DNA from: a virus
Virus record (IMG/VR): IMGVR_UViG_3300023179_000620
Location: 1-20,308 of that record
DNA length: 20,308 nucleotides
Strand: one strand, 5' to 3'
Below, piece by piece: positions 7,347 to 12,993 of the stretch. The notes beneath the pieces are model-generated. The model searched no databases, was not told the DNA's origin, and saw only the letters and a list, made by a program, of their open reading frames with translations. The position numbers and the translations under genes are program-made. Position 1 is the stretch's first letter. Each line of letters starts with the position of its first letter.

Positions 7347-7703
7347 TCATTCATCGGATTTTGCATCACTCTTCTTCTTTTTCTTCTTTGTGTCATTTTG
7401 ATCACGAGAATGTTCTTGAATATTCTCGGATTCATTGGAGATTCTTAGAGAAGGATCAAGATCAGGATCAAGCACTACAATGCCTTCTGTAGGAAGAGTG
7501 TACTCATGCGTGGTAGGATTTCCCATAATTTTCAAGAATGTACTCTCTTCAGGAGGAACAACTCCTATAGTTCTACATCTTGAAACCAAGAGATCGTATG
7601 TAGTAATTCCTGTCTCGGTAAGAAAATTCTTTAGATTCGTTCTCTTTTTTCTTAAGACGCTTTCAAGTGTAACCTTAGAAAGACTTTTTTGCTGAAGTTT
7701 CAT
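7347..7703 (-). CDS. Hypothetical protein with basic/acidic tail, 118 aa
   Basis: No family recognised. The N-terminal half is basic and helical (VTLESVLRKKRTNLKNFLTE), the middle contains TYDLLVSRCRTIGVVPPEESTF with possible HTH-like helices, and the C-terminus is low complexity (DTKKKKKKSD). The last segment resembles a disordered nucleic-acid-binding or cleavable tail. It starts with an ATG preceded by AAAGGAAAAC. It lies 43 nt downstream of the sigma-4-like gene and 114 nt upstream of the transglycosylase, with that gap filled by a structured leader. Confidence 0.6.
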   Translation of the reverse strand: MKLQQKSLSKVTLESVLRKKRTNLKNFLTETGITTYDLLVSRCRTIGVVPPEESTFLKIMGNPTTHEYTLPTEGIVVLDPDLDPSLRISNESENIQEHSRDQNDTKKKKKKSDAKSDE

Positions 7704-7746
7704 TTTTGTTTTCCTTTGGCTTCTTGAAATTCTTTTTTGCTAGAAT

Positions 7747-8019
7747 CTAACTTGTCTTTTCTAGGTCTTGCAGAATACAACATACAGCCTTTTGAAATTG
7801 ATGCGATTTTACAATCTTTTCTAGTCTATGTTCTGGCACTTCCAAGTCCCAGCTCTCTAAGATTGCATCTGCAAATTTCCTCATGACTCTAATCACATAA
7901 TTTCTTGCCGAAGAATGGTTCATCTTGAACCCAATTTCGGTCATCATGTTTGCAATTTCTCTATAGTTTACACCCTCGTCTTCGGACACGGTGGCATAAA
8001 CAGGTCTATTCTTTTTCAT
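7747..8019 (-). CDS. Sigma region 4-like helix-turn-helix protein
   Basis: 90 residues. The segment NYREIANMM ... MNHSSARNYVIRVMRKFADAI has the layout of sigma70 region 4.2: a first helix ending in an A/G-rich turn, then a recognition helix with S-x-A-R and a trailing basic R-x-M-R-K-F. The expected role is binding a promoter -35 element or acting as a small transcription regulator. Context supports this: two genes upstream lies a sigma factor that stops before its own region 4.2. Its start overlaps the previous stop as TAATG. It could instead be an independent HTH regulator; the split-sigma idea is inference. Confidence 0.6.
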   Translation of the reverse strand: MKKNRPVYATVSEDEGVNYREIANMMTEIGFKMNHSSARNYVIRVMRKFADAILESWDLEVPEHRLEKIVKSHQFQKAVCCILQDLEKTS

Positions 8020-8249
8020 TATTTATCACCATTCCAGGACATTCTAGAAAATTTCATTCTTTGAAGTTGGTCAAGCCGACTATTGAGACCTTTTTCAATA
8101 TTACCACTGTAAGTGTTTTCACTAAACTTTTGCTCAAGCCGATCTATTGATTCAATAAGAGACTTTGCTTTCTTATTGATTAAGACAACATGGACAAACG
8201 TCAGTGATGAAAACAAAAATGTGATTTGTGAAAAGATCTCAACATTCAT
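8019..8249 (-). CDS. Small membrane protein with coiled-coil tail
   Basis: 76 residues. Residues ~5-25 ([20 protein letters not shown]) form one membrane segment at the N-terminus, followed by a charged, probably coiled-coil region ([15 protein letters not shown] ... LDQLQRMKF). No family recognised. It starts by ATGA overlap with the sigma-factor stop and ends in TAATG with the HTH gene, so it is translationally coupled between two transcription genes. Spanin, holin or a membrane anchor for its neighbours are all conceivable; none is supported specifically. Confidence 0.6.
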   Translation of the reverse strand: MNVEIFSQITFLFSSLTFVHVVLINKKAKSLIESIDRLEQKFSENTYSGNIEKGLNSRLDQLQRMKFSRMSWNGDK

Positions 8250-9064
8250 TTGAGATTTTCTCCGTGTTCAAGCTTTTGCAGCTCTTCATCGGTGACAAGA
8301 TATTCAGGTGACTCCGACTCTTCTTCGTCAAAAAGACCGAATCGAAGCTTCAATATTGCTGATTCTTTTTCTGACAAATTTGACAAAACCGATCTAACAA
8401 CTTCCATCAGTTCTTTTGAGGAAACATTGTAAAACGGGTCTTTTCTTTCGTCTGTATCCTCTACATAGTCTTCGTATGTTTTTGAAGAACTTTGACCTAC
8501 ACCGCACTGATCATTGAGAGAAACAATGTTGTGACTTGAAGACATTGTTGCCTTCATCACTGTCTCAGAAGCACCAATCAGTGCAAGCAGCTCTTCTTGG
8601 GTGGGCTCAATTCCCGTTTCTTTTCTTAGTTTTTCAGCCTCTTGGATAAGCTTCCTCTGAATTCCTGCAGCGTGGGCAGGAAGCCTGATCATTCTCTTCC
8701 TCTTCAAGACATGTTGAGAGATCGCCTGCTTGATCCACCACGTGGCATATGTGGAGAACCGAAATCCCTTCTTGTAATCGAAGCGTTCGATCGCCTTGAG
8801 AAGTCCGAGATTCCCCTCTTGAATGAGATCCTCGAGGGGAATGTTGTGGCCCTTCTGCTTCTTTGCAATGGAGATGACAAGACGAAGGTTGCTTTCGATC
8901 AGCTTCTTTCTTGCTTTTTCTCCTGCAGTTCCACCTGCTTCATAAACCTGAAAGAGGCTAACAACTTCTGGGTGCTTAAGCTGCGGATGGTTTTTTAGCT
9001 CATTGAGATATGTCCCAATGGATCCGTTGTCTTGAGAAGTTAGAGTTTTTTTTGTTGAAAGCAT
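8246..9064 (-). CDS. Sigma70-family factor lacking region 4.2
   Basis: 272 residues. Region 1.2 is at ~14-40, region 2 at ~52-128 ([54 protein letters not shown]), region 3 at ~129-185 and region 4.1 at ~223-245 ([19 protein letters not shown]). Region 2 retains the aromatic residues used for -10 recognition and melting. After FGLF, where a group 1/2 sigma continues into the region 4.2 helix-turn-helix, this protein has an acidic tail ([17 protein letters not shown]) and stops. It therefore appears able to bind core polymerase and the -10 element but not a -35 element by itself. It probably directs phage gene expression. The gene begins 66 nt after the previous stop, beyond an 8-bp hairpin. 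Confidence 0.9.
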   Translation of the reverse strand: MLSTKKTLTSQDNGSIGTYLNELKNHPQLKHPEVVSLFQVYEAGGTAGEKARKKLIESNLRLVISIAKKQKGHNIPLEDLIQEGNLGLLKAIERFDYKKGFRFSTYATWWIKQAISQHVLKRKRMIRLPAHAAGIQRKLIQEAEKLRKETGIEPTQEELLALIGASETVMKATMSSSHNIVSLNDQCGVGQSSSKTYEDYVEDTDERKDPFYNVSSKELMEVVRSVLSNLSEKESAILKLRFGLFDEEESESPEYLVTDEELQKLEHGENLK

Positions 9065-9112
9065 TTCAGTTTTGCTTTATAAATCAAGTTGATATTTGAA
9101 TTTTATGATGTA

Positions 9113-9132
9113 GATTGCAGCGCCCTGCAATC
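9113..9132 (-). repeat. Perfect 8-bp hairpin before the sigma gene
   Basis: GATTGCAG / CTGCAATC arms surround a 4-nt loop. It overlaps the stop codon of the upstream gene. No U tract follows on the minus strand, so it may be an attenuator, a processing site or an mRNA-stabilising 3' end. Confidence 0.5.
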
Positions 9133-9463
9133 AATTAAAAGAAGAGTAATCTTCAAGCTCAAGAACAGAATTTTCGTAAAATGCGTCAGGGTTAGACTTT
9201 AGATACTTTTCGTGTGCAATTCTTCTTGCAGATCGAATCTTTAGCTCTCTCTGTGCATAACAAATTTCAACTTCCCATGGTGTCGTATCGACACCATTCT
9301 TCAAAGCTTCTTCTCTGTCATTTTGGAGACTAGAGTGATACTTGTCTAGATTTTCATCATCAAAATATGTCAAAGAATTCATGTCAACAACCTCTGGAAG
9401 CTCCATGCTAATGTAAGAGTTGTTCGTCTTGGAGGAAACGTTCTTCTTGATGTTCTTCTTCAT
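9131..9463 (-). CDS. Hypothetical acidic/helical protein, 110 aa
   Basis: No family recognised. The lysine/asparagine-rich N-terminus is followed by an acidic patch (TYFDDENLDKYHSSLQ) and a long helix (EVEICYAQRELKIRSARRIAHEKYL). No signal peptide or membrane segment. It starts 9 nt after the stop of the 43-residue membrane protein and is the last gene before the hairpin that precedes sigma. It belongs to the unit driven by promoter P4. Confidence 0.6.
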   Translation of the reverse strand: MKKNIKKNVSSKTNNSYISMELPEVVDMNSLTYFDDENLDKYHSSLQNDREEALKNGVDTTPWEVEICYAQRELKIRSARRIAHEKYLKSNPDAFYENSVLELEDYSSFN

Positions 9464-9472
9464 TCTATTGTC

Positions 9473-9604
9473 TCACTTGATGTTGTTATTGATCTTCTTG
9501 ATTACTGCGTAAACTACTGCGACTGCTGTTGCTACTCCGAGAACACCCAGAAGTAGGTGTTTCTTGGATGTCTTATCATGAGATTCACTATTTTGCATTT
9601 TCAT
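9473..9604 (-). CDS. 43-residue single-pass membrane protein
   Basis: The start ATG at 9604 lies 3 nt after the upstream stop; the stop is at 9473-9475. The sequence has a polar N-terminus (MKMQNSESHDKTSKK), one hydrophobic segment of ~20 residues (HLLLGVLGVATAVAVVYAVI) and a short basic tail (KKINNNIK). This is the layout of small phage membrane proteins, but size alone does not identify a holin. Tight packing between two coupled genes supports it being expressed. Confidence 0.6.
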   Translation of the reverse strand: MKMQNSESHDKTSKKHLLLGVLGVATAVAVVYAVIKKINNNIK

Positions 9605-9607
9605 GAT

Positions 9608-10006
9608 TCACTCACTTTTGATCGAATAAGGGAGCCATTTCGGTTTTAATTTTCGTGCTTCAAGGTTGTACATTATGTTTCTTGAGCCAAGGGGGTTCAC
9701 GCTATGAACAATCACTTCGAGTGGTAATTTATGATCAGGTAAATCAAAGATTCTTTCTGATGCATGGTAACCCGTGAAGTACCGTACCTTGCCCCAACCG
9801 TCAACATACGTTTCACATCCTTCGTGATCCCCCAGATCATGGTCAAGATGGATCAAATCCCAAGGAGATCCACTCTTAAGACAGGAGATGAATTCTGAAT
9901 ACGTGTAAGCATGGGTGATCTCATGGCCCTCGTAGGCGACACTAAAGTGATCATGACGAACCTTTTCGTCATCGAGAATCAAGATTCGCAAGAGATTACT
10001 CCCCAT
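9608..10006 (-). CDS. Cyclic-phosphate-processing receiver (cREC) type protein
   Basis: 132 residues with the receiver-like fold of the family called cyclic-phosphate processing receiver domain: LILDDE (~9-14), HLDHDLGDHEG (~53-63), then VIVHSVNPLGSRNIMYNL (~98-115). The conserved Asp/His/Asn residues replace the usual phospho-acceptor chemistry, and the family has been predicted computationally to act on nucleotide or RNA cyclic phosphates; I know of no firm biochemical proof. It overlaps the deaminase gene by 28 bp and is followed 3 nt later by the membrane protein. In a phage with tRNAs, a role in RNA-end repair is a reasonable guess. Confidence 0.7.
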   Translation of the reverse strand: MGSNLLRILILDDEKVRHDHFSVAYEGHEITHAYTYSEFISCLKSGSPWDLIHLDHDLGDHEGCETYVDGWGKVRYFTGYHASERIFDLPDHKLPLEVIVHSVNPLGSRNIMYNLEARKLKPKWLPYSIKSE

Positions 10007-10341
10007 TCGTTAGGTCCGATGGTGTAAACAATGCGGGAAACACCTGCGATTCGAAGCTTTCTTTCACACCCTACGCAGGGTTTTGCCATTGCCCAGGATC
10101 CATCTTTTCGGGCTACTCGTGCAACCCAAACAGTCGATCCTGGTGTGAGCTTCCGGGCAAGGCGTGCTTCTGCGTGGTGCCGTCCTTCGAGGGTGGCATT
10201 AGGAGCCGGGATGTTTCTCGAGGAAACAAACACGCCATCGGCTCGAAGCCCTATCGTTCCAAGAAGAAAAGTTCGAGCATCCTTGCTGCTACGGATTGCG
10301 GCAGCGGCTGCTTCAGCTAACATCTTTTTGTCGGAAGCCAT
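9979..10341 (-). CDS. Zinc-dependent cytidine/deoxycytidylate deaminase-like protein
   Basis: 120 residues. Zinc-site motifs of the deaminase superfamily are visible: HAE (56-58, with the catalytic Glu) and PCVGC (88-92). Small size and order fit CDD/CMP-deaminase-like proteins; nucleotide, nucleoside or RNA substrate cannot be decided. Expected reaction: hydrolytic deamination of a cytosine (or adenine) base. It is the first gene of a long unit that continues through cREC and sigma. The ATG at 10341 is 12 nt after the -10 element of promoter P4, with only a weak GAGAG as ribosome-binding site. Confidence 0.8.
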   Translation of the reverse strand: MASDKKMLAEAAAAAIRSSKDARTFLLGTIGLRADGVFVSSRNIPAPNATLEGRHHAEARLARKLTPGSTVWVARVARKDGSWAMAKPCVGCERKLRIAGVSRIVYTIGPNEWGVISCES

Positions 10342-10353
10342 GTTGGTGCTCTC

Positions 10354-10384
10354 AGTATAACTACTTTCGAGAGTCCTTTACACT
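10354..10384 (-). promoter_or_regulatory. Promoter P4 of the deaminase-sigma unit
   Basis: The minus strand reads AGTGTAAAGG (10384-10375), 15 nt, TATACT (10359-10354), then 12 nt to the ATG. If real, the phage sigma gene lies downstream of a promoter of the same family, which would allow autoregulation. Confidence 0.65.
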
Positions 10385-10455
10385 GGTTGAAGGTTGAAGA
10401 GAGTTAATTGGCAAATTCCAAATAACAATATGAACTTACATGGTGAGATTGAAGC

Positions 10456-10485
10456 TGTACAACAATTTTTTTATTCTTTGATACT
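10456..10485 (+). promoter_or_regulatory. Possible promoter of the endolysin gene
   Basis: GATACT (10480-10485) ends 7 nt before the ATG at 10493. TGTACA (10456-10461) lies 18 nt upstream as a weak -35. It resembles the window's promoter family only loosely. Confidence 0.35.
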
Positions 10486-10492
10486 TAGAAAT

Positions 10493-11203
10493 ATGAGCAT
10501 CAACAATAATCTCGTCACATCAATGAATGGTCTTCAGTTCATCGAAAAGTGGGAAGGCTGCGTTCTCACACCTTACAAGGACGTTGCCGGTCTCCGAACC
10601 ATCGGAATCGGTTACCTCATCAAGCCAACGGACAACTTTCCAGACGGTGTTGCCATCACGAAGGAGAAGGCTTATGACCTCCTCCGCGAAGAGGTGAAGA
10701 AGTGTGAGGACTCGATCAAGAAGAACATCAAAGTTCAGCTCACGCAGAACATGTTCGATGCACTCGTCTCGTTCGGTTTCAACTGCGGCGTTGGAGTTTA
10801 CTCGAACTCCGGCGTGGCTCGTGAGACCAATGCTGGTAACTTCGCAGGTGTTCCTGAGAGGCTTCTCGATTGGTGCAAGGCCACGATCAACGGCAAGAAG
10901 GAGATTGTCCCAGGTCTCTACAACAGGCGCAAGGAAGAAGGAGAGCTGTTCCTCAAAGGAAGCGGAATATCCCCTGTTTTTGGACCAAAAACCGTGAGGC
11001 TTAACCCACAGTGGAATAAAACAACAATTACTGCGGCCCAAACGGTATTGAAGGCAGCTGGGCTGTACAAGGGGAACATCGATGGAACCTGGGGGATCGG
11101 AACGAGCGGAGCTGTTGCAGCCTTCGCAAAGGCAAATAAGATCGCCCTGAGAGATCCCGCAACTCCAAATGCGGCATTGTTCGATGCCCTCAAGATCGAT
11201 TAA
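10493..11203 (+). CDS. Endolysin: GH24 lysozyme with peptidoglycan-binding domain
   Basis: 236 residues from the chosen ATG. The GH24 (T4-lysozyme type) catalytic region has FIEKWEGC (Glu ~21), an Asp in PYKDVAG (~30) and Thr in LRTIGIGY (~36), followed by FNCGVG and PGLYNRRKEEGELFL. The last ~60 residues (YKGNIDGTWGIGTSGAVAAF) are a PG_binding_1-like repeat. It hydrolyses host peptidoglycan at lysis; no signal peptide is seen, so it needs a holin. The start is uncertain: ATGs at 10430 and 10523 are in frame, none has a good Shine-Dalgarno sequence, and 10493 was preferred because of the -10-like element 7 nt upstream. It is one of only two plus-strand genes and converges on the zinc-ribbon gene. 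Confidence 0.9.
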   Translation: MSINNNLVTSMNGLQFIEKWEGCVLTPYKDVAGLRTIGIGYLIKPTDNFPDGVAITKEKAYDLLREEVKKCEDSIKKNIKVQLTQNMFDALVSFGFNCGVGVYSNSGVARETNAGNFAGVPERLLDWCKATINGKKEIVPGLYNRRKEEGELFLKGSGISPVFGPKTVRLNPQWNKTTITAAQTVLKAAGLYKGNIDGTWGIGTSGAVAAFAKANKIALRDPATPNAALFDALKID

Positions 11204-11209
11204 GATCGA

Positions 11210-11404
11210 TCACTTCTTCGATGAGCTGTAGTTATCTGCGGCCCATCCGTCGCCCTTCAACACAAAAGATCCTCCACCTGAGATGAGGCGGTTGTAGCAT
11301 TCAATCTTGCACTGTGGACAAGGTGTGTGAGGATCATCCTTGATGGACTGGATCGTCTCAAAATCGTGATCGCAAACTAAGCACTTATAATCGTAAGTTG
11401 GCAT
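11210..11404 (-). CDS. FmdB-type zinc-ribbon protein
   Basis: 64 residues beginning MPTYDYKCLVCDHDFE with a second pair CPQC, giving a four-cysteine zinc ribbon, then LISGGGSFVLKGDGWAADNYSS. This matches the FmdB/putative regulatory zinc-ribbon family, common in bacteria and some phages; its biochemical role is not established. The ATG at 11404 is preferred over an upstream GTG/ATG extension because the protein then begins exactly like family members. Its start lies inside the 3' end of the upstream endonuclease gene (28-bp overlap), where a consensus-like sigma70 promoter also lies. Confidence 0.8.
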   Translation of the reverse strand: MPTYDYKCLVCDHDFETIQSIKDDPHTPCPQCKIECYNRLISGGGSFVLKGDGWAADNYSSSKK

Positions 11405-12123
11405 GGCTTTTCTATTATAGCAGTAGATCGTATTTCTTTCAAACAATTTCTGTAGAATGGAACACCTACATCCTTCTCAGTAATCCACAAATAGCTGAAT
11501 CCCTTAGAAGACATTTCTTTCAGAGCAGCTAATTTTTCTTCTTGAGTTGAAAGATATGTTTTCCATTTACCAGAAAGTTTTTCTCCAACGTAAGGCGTTG
11601 TGTACTTGACTTCAACTATTATCTTATCATCAATGATAAAATCCGGTTGATATTTTCTACCACTTGACGTAACAATATGACCTCTGAATCTTTCAATTTT
11701 CGATTCAGGATTGTCCTGAAAATACTTTTTTAGAAAAGCATATTCAAGTGCAGAATCACATCGGATTCCTCTATGTTCTGTCTTTATTCCGTAACCAACA
11801 TTTCCTTTTTCAATTTCTCGAATTCTTGCAATTCGTAACTTCTCTTTTACTGCATCGTTAGAATTGCTAGCAAGAACTGCACAATGGTGACTGCAATATT
11901 TTTTGCTTGTTTTAACAGTTGAAAACTCATTACTGCACTTCAAGCAATTTTTGACAAGAAGAGTTCTTGTCCTCAGTCTTCCTTTCAAGGAATTGCTTAT
12001 CTTTTCGTTTTTAGAACTTTTCTTGCATGTAGAAGAAAAAGTTTTTGAACATTTTAGACCGCAGAATCTGCCTGAACCATAAGTTCCATCATGGGACGAA
12101 TTACAAATTTCACAATTTTGCAT
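11377..12123 (-). CDS. PD-(D/E)XK homing-type endonuclease with two zinc modules
   Basis: 248 residues. The N-terminus has two zinc-binding modules: C4/C7/C21/C25 (CEIC ... FCGLKC) and C60/C63/C77/C81 (CLKC ... YCSHHC), a layout I associate with free-standing phage homing endonucleases. The nuclease core follows: Glu ~127 in SALEYAF, PD at ~160-161 (YQPDFII) and EVK (~171-173). It would make a double-strand break in an intron- or gene-less relative, spreading itself by recombination. It sits between the zinc-ribbon gene and tRNA-Lys, and its end overlaps the former's promoter and start, as expected for an invading gene that preserved its neighbour's expression. The region is A+T-rich. Confidence 0.75.
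   Translation of the reverse strand: MQNCEICNSSHDGTYGSGRFCGLKCSKTFSSTCKKSSKNEKISNSLKGRLRTRTLLVKNCLKCSNEFSTVKTSKKYCSHHCAVLASNSNDAVKEKLRIARIREIEKGNVGYGIKTEHRGIRCDSALEYAFLKKYFQDNPESKIERFRGHIVTSSGRKYQPDFIIDDKIIVEVKYTTPYVGEKLSGKWKTYLSTQEEKLAALKEMSSKGFSYLWITEKDVGVPFYRNCLKEIRSTAIIEKPCQLTIISA
11414..11442 (-). promoter_or_regulatory. Consensus-like host sigma70 promoter for the zinc-ribbon gene
   Basis: On the minus strand TTGAAA, 17 nt, then TATAAT, with the ATG 9 nt further on. Unlike the other promoters here, the -35 is host-like. It lies within the coding sequence of the neighbouring endonuclease. Coordinates are good to about 1 nt. Confidence 0.65.
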
Positions 12124-12174
12124 GTGAATAACTATTTGTTCGATCCTAAAACTTACAGATTATTTACAACGTCG

Positions 12175-12246
12175 TGGAACACCTGAGAGTTGAACTCAGT
12201 TCAAGAGGTTAAAAGCCAATTGCATCACCGCTAATGCTTGTGTTCC
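12175..12246 (-). tRNA. tRNA-Lys (UUU), with degenerate anticodon stem
   Basis: A 72-nt cloverleaf: acceptor GGAACAC / GTGTTCC (7 bp), D stem GCAT / ATGC with GG in the loop, anticodon loop CTTTTAA (UUU), and T arm CTGAG-TTCAACT-CTCAG. The anticodon stem is ATTGG / CCTCT: only the first and the last two pairs match, the two in the middle do not. CCA is not encoded. It may be functional but poorly folded, or decaying. Confidence 0.75.
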
Positions 12247-12339
12247 ATAGAGGTTACTCACGACCTAATCCGCCTGATCGATTTCACCTTCTTTAAATGT
12301 CATGAGGCGCGCATGCCTGGGGCGTTTCATACCCCCAGT

Positions 12340-12370
12340 ATATCGATGATGATGATCATATCATCGATAT
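12340..12370. repeat. 11-bp perfect inverted repeat between two tRNAs
   Basis: ATATCGATGAT (12340-12350) and ATCATCGATAT (12360-12370) are separated by 9 nt, 2 bp downstream of the 3' end of tRNA-Ser. A second small inverted repeat, CTGGGG / CCCCAG (12317-12322 / 12333-12338), is next to it. The 12247-12339 spacer otherwise holds nothing recognised. Possible processing or termination structure; there is no U tract. Confidence 0.5.
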
Positions 12371-12372
12371 TG

Positions 12373-12459
12373 CGGAGAGAGAGGGATTCGAACCCCCGGT
12401 GCCCTTCCGAGCACGGCTGATTTCAAATCAGCTGCCTTAAACCACTCGGCCATCTCTCC
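12373..12459 (-). tRNA. tRNA-Ser (UGA)
   Basis: An 87-nt class II tRNA: acceptor GGAGAGA / TCTCTCC, D arm with GGCCGAGTGGTTTAAGGC, anticodon stem GCTGA / TCAGC around loop TTTGAAA (anticodon UGA), a long variable arm (CGTGCTCGGAAGGGCACC) and T arm GGGGG-TTCGAAT-CCCTC-like. Discriminator G, followed by CAA rather than CCA. Confidence 0.93.
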
Positions 12460-12464
12460 AATTT

Positions 12465-12710
12465 TTAAGATTTTCGAAACTCGAGCTTTCCTTCGGCTTC
12501 TGCAATGATCATCGCCTCGATGTATTCGAGATGTGAATCAGCACCTGGAATCTCGTGTCTTCTCTTTGTGAGATTCTCTTGAATTCTCAGGATCTCTGCC
12601 TTTGAGTTGGGACACTGAACCTTCTCACCTGGCTTCAGATTTGTGATTGCATTCTGAAGTTCAGGAAGAGGTGTTTCAGCTTTCGTATCTACATTATTTA
12701 CTCGTGGCAT
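12465..12710 (-). CDS. Hypothetical 81-residue protein between two tRNAs
   Basis: No family recognised. The sequence is mixed helical (PLPELQNAITNLKPGEKVQCPNSK, then HLEYIEAMIIAEAEGKLEF). KPGEKVQCPNSKAEI could be a short beta turn. No signal or membrane segment. The ATG has AAAGGTAAATC upstream. It lies 17 nt downstream of the tRNA-Asn 3' end and ends 5 nt before the tRNA-Ser 5' end, so it is likely carried on the same transcript as the tRNAs. Confidence 0.6.
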   Translation of the reverse strand: MPRVNNVDTKAETPLPELQNAITNLKPGEKVQCPNSKAEILRIQENLTKRRHEIPGADSHLEYIEAMIIAEAEGKLEFRKS

Positions 12711-12727
12711 GATTTACCTTTATTTTG

Positions 12728-12993
12728 CTCCGACTCCAGGGCTCGAACCTGGGACCCGAGAGTTACTTTACCACTACAATTTTCATTGCTCTTTCGATTT
12801 GTGGTCTGGACTATCCCATCATCCGTTCTGGATGGACCCATTATAGTCTCTGCACCTTCCCTTTAGGGCTTGGCTCAGGGTTGCCATATCTTTTGATGAA
12901 GGGTTCCCTGAAGTTCGGGTCTTTTACATTGAGTATTCCTACTCAACGCTGCCTTTGACAGCTCTCTGCTACTACCTACTGAGCTAAGTCGGA
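12728..12993 (-). tRNA. tRNA-Asn (GUU) interrupted by a group I intron
   Basis: 5' exon 12958-12993, intron 12766-12957, 3' exon 12728-12765. The joined exons give acceptor TCCGACT / AGTCGGA, D stem GCTC / TAGC, anticodon stem GAGAG / CTCTC with loop CTGTTAA (anticodon GUU), variable loop GGGTC and T arm CCAGG-TTCGAGC-CCTGG; discriminator G. Without removing 192 nt the anticodon loop cannot form. The intron sits between anticodon positions 35 and 36. CCA is not encoded. The upstream endonuclease gene's stop codon lies within the 5' end of this tRNA. Confidence 0.9.
12766..12957 (-). ncRNA. Group I self-splicing intron (IC3-like), 192 nt, in tRNA-Asn
   Basis: Minus-strand RNA. The 5' exon ends in U, paired to G in P1 (exon GCUGU with intron GCAGC, loop CAAAG). 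P2 is UUGAGUA-GGAA-UACUCAA. Core Q/P4 region: GGCAACCCUGAGCCAAGCC (12885-12867). P6/R/P7: GGGAAGGUGCAGAGACUA (12861-12844). P8: CAUCC-AGAAC-GGAUG. S/P7': GGGAUAGUCC (12817-12808). It ends in G (omega G). The core wording is nearly that of the cyanobacterial tRNA-Leu IC3 intron as I remember it, but P6 is reduced to a tiny hairpin. It holds no open reading frame of its own. Confidence 0.92.

Noticed and set aside
7951-7984. GTGTAAACT box inside the HTH gene (minus strand)
   Set aside because: No TANNNT at the required 15-nt spacing; it is coding sequence.
12265-12330. 21-codon open frame (MKRPRHARLM...) 6 nt after a TATACT between tRNA-Ser and tRNA-Lys
   Set aside because: The -10/ATG spacing matches the leaderless pattern, but there is no -35 box, the TATACT is part of an inverted repeat, and the peptide is too short to judge. 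Worth checking only if RNA ends map here.
12725-12958. Plus-strand frame of 77 codons
   Set aside because: It covers the group I intron and tRNA exon on the opposite strand; RNA structure explains the sequence.
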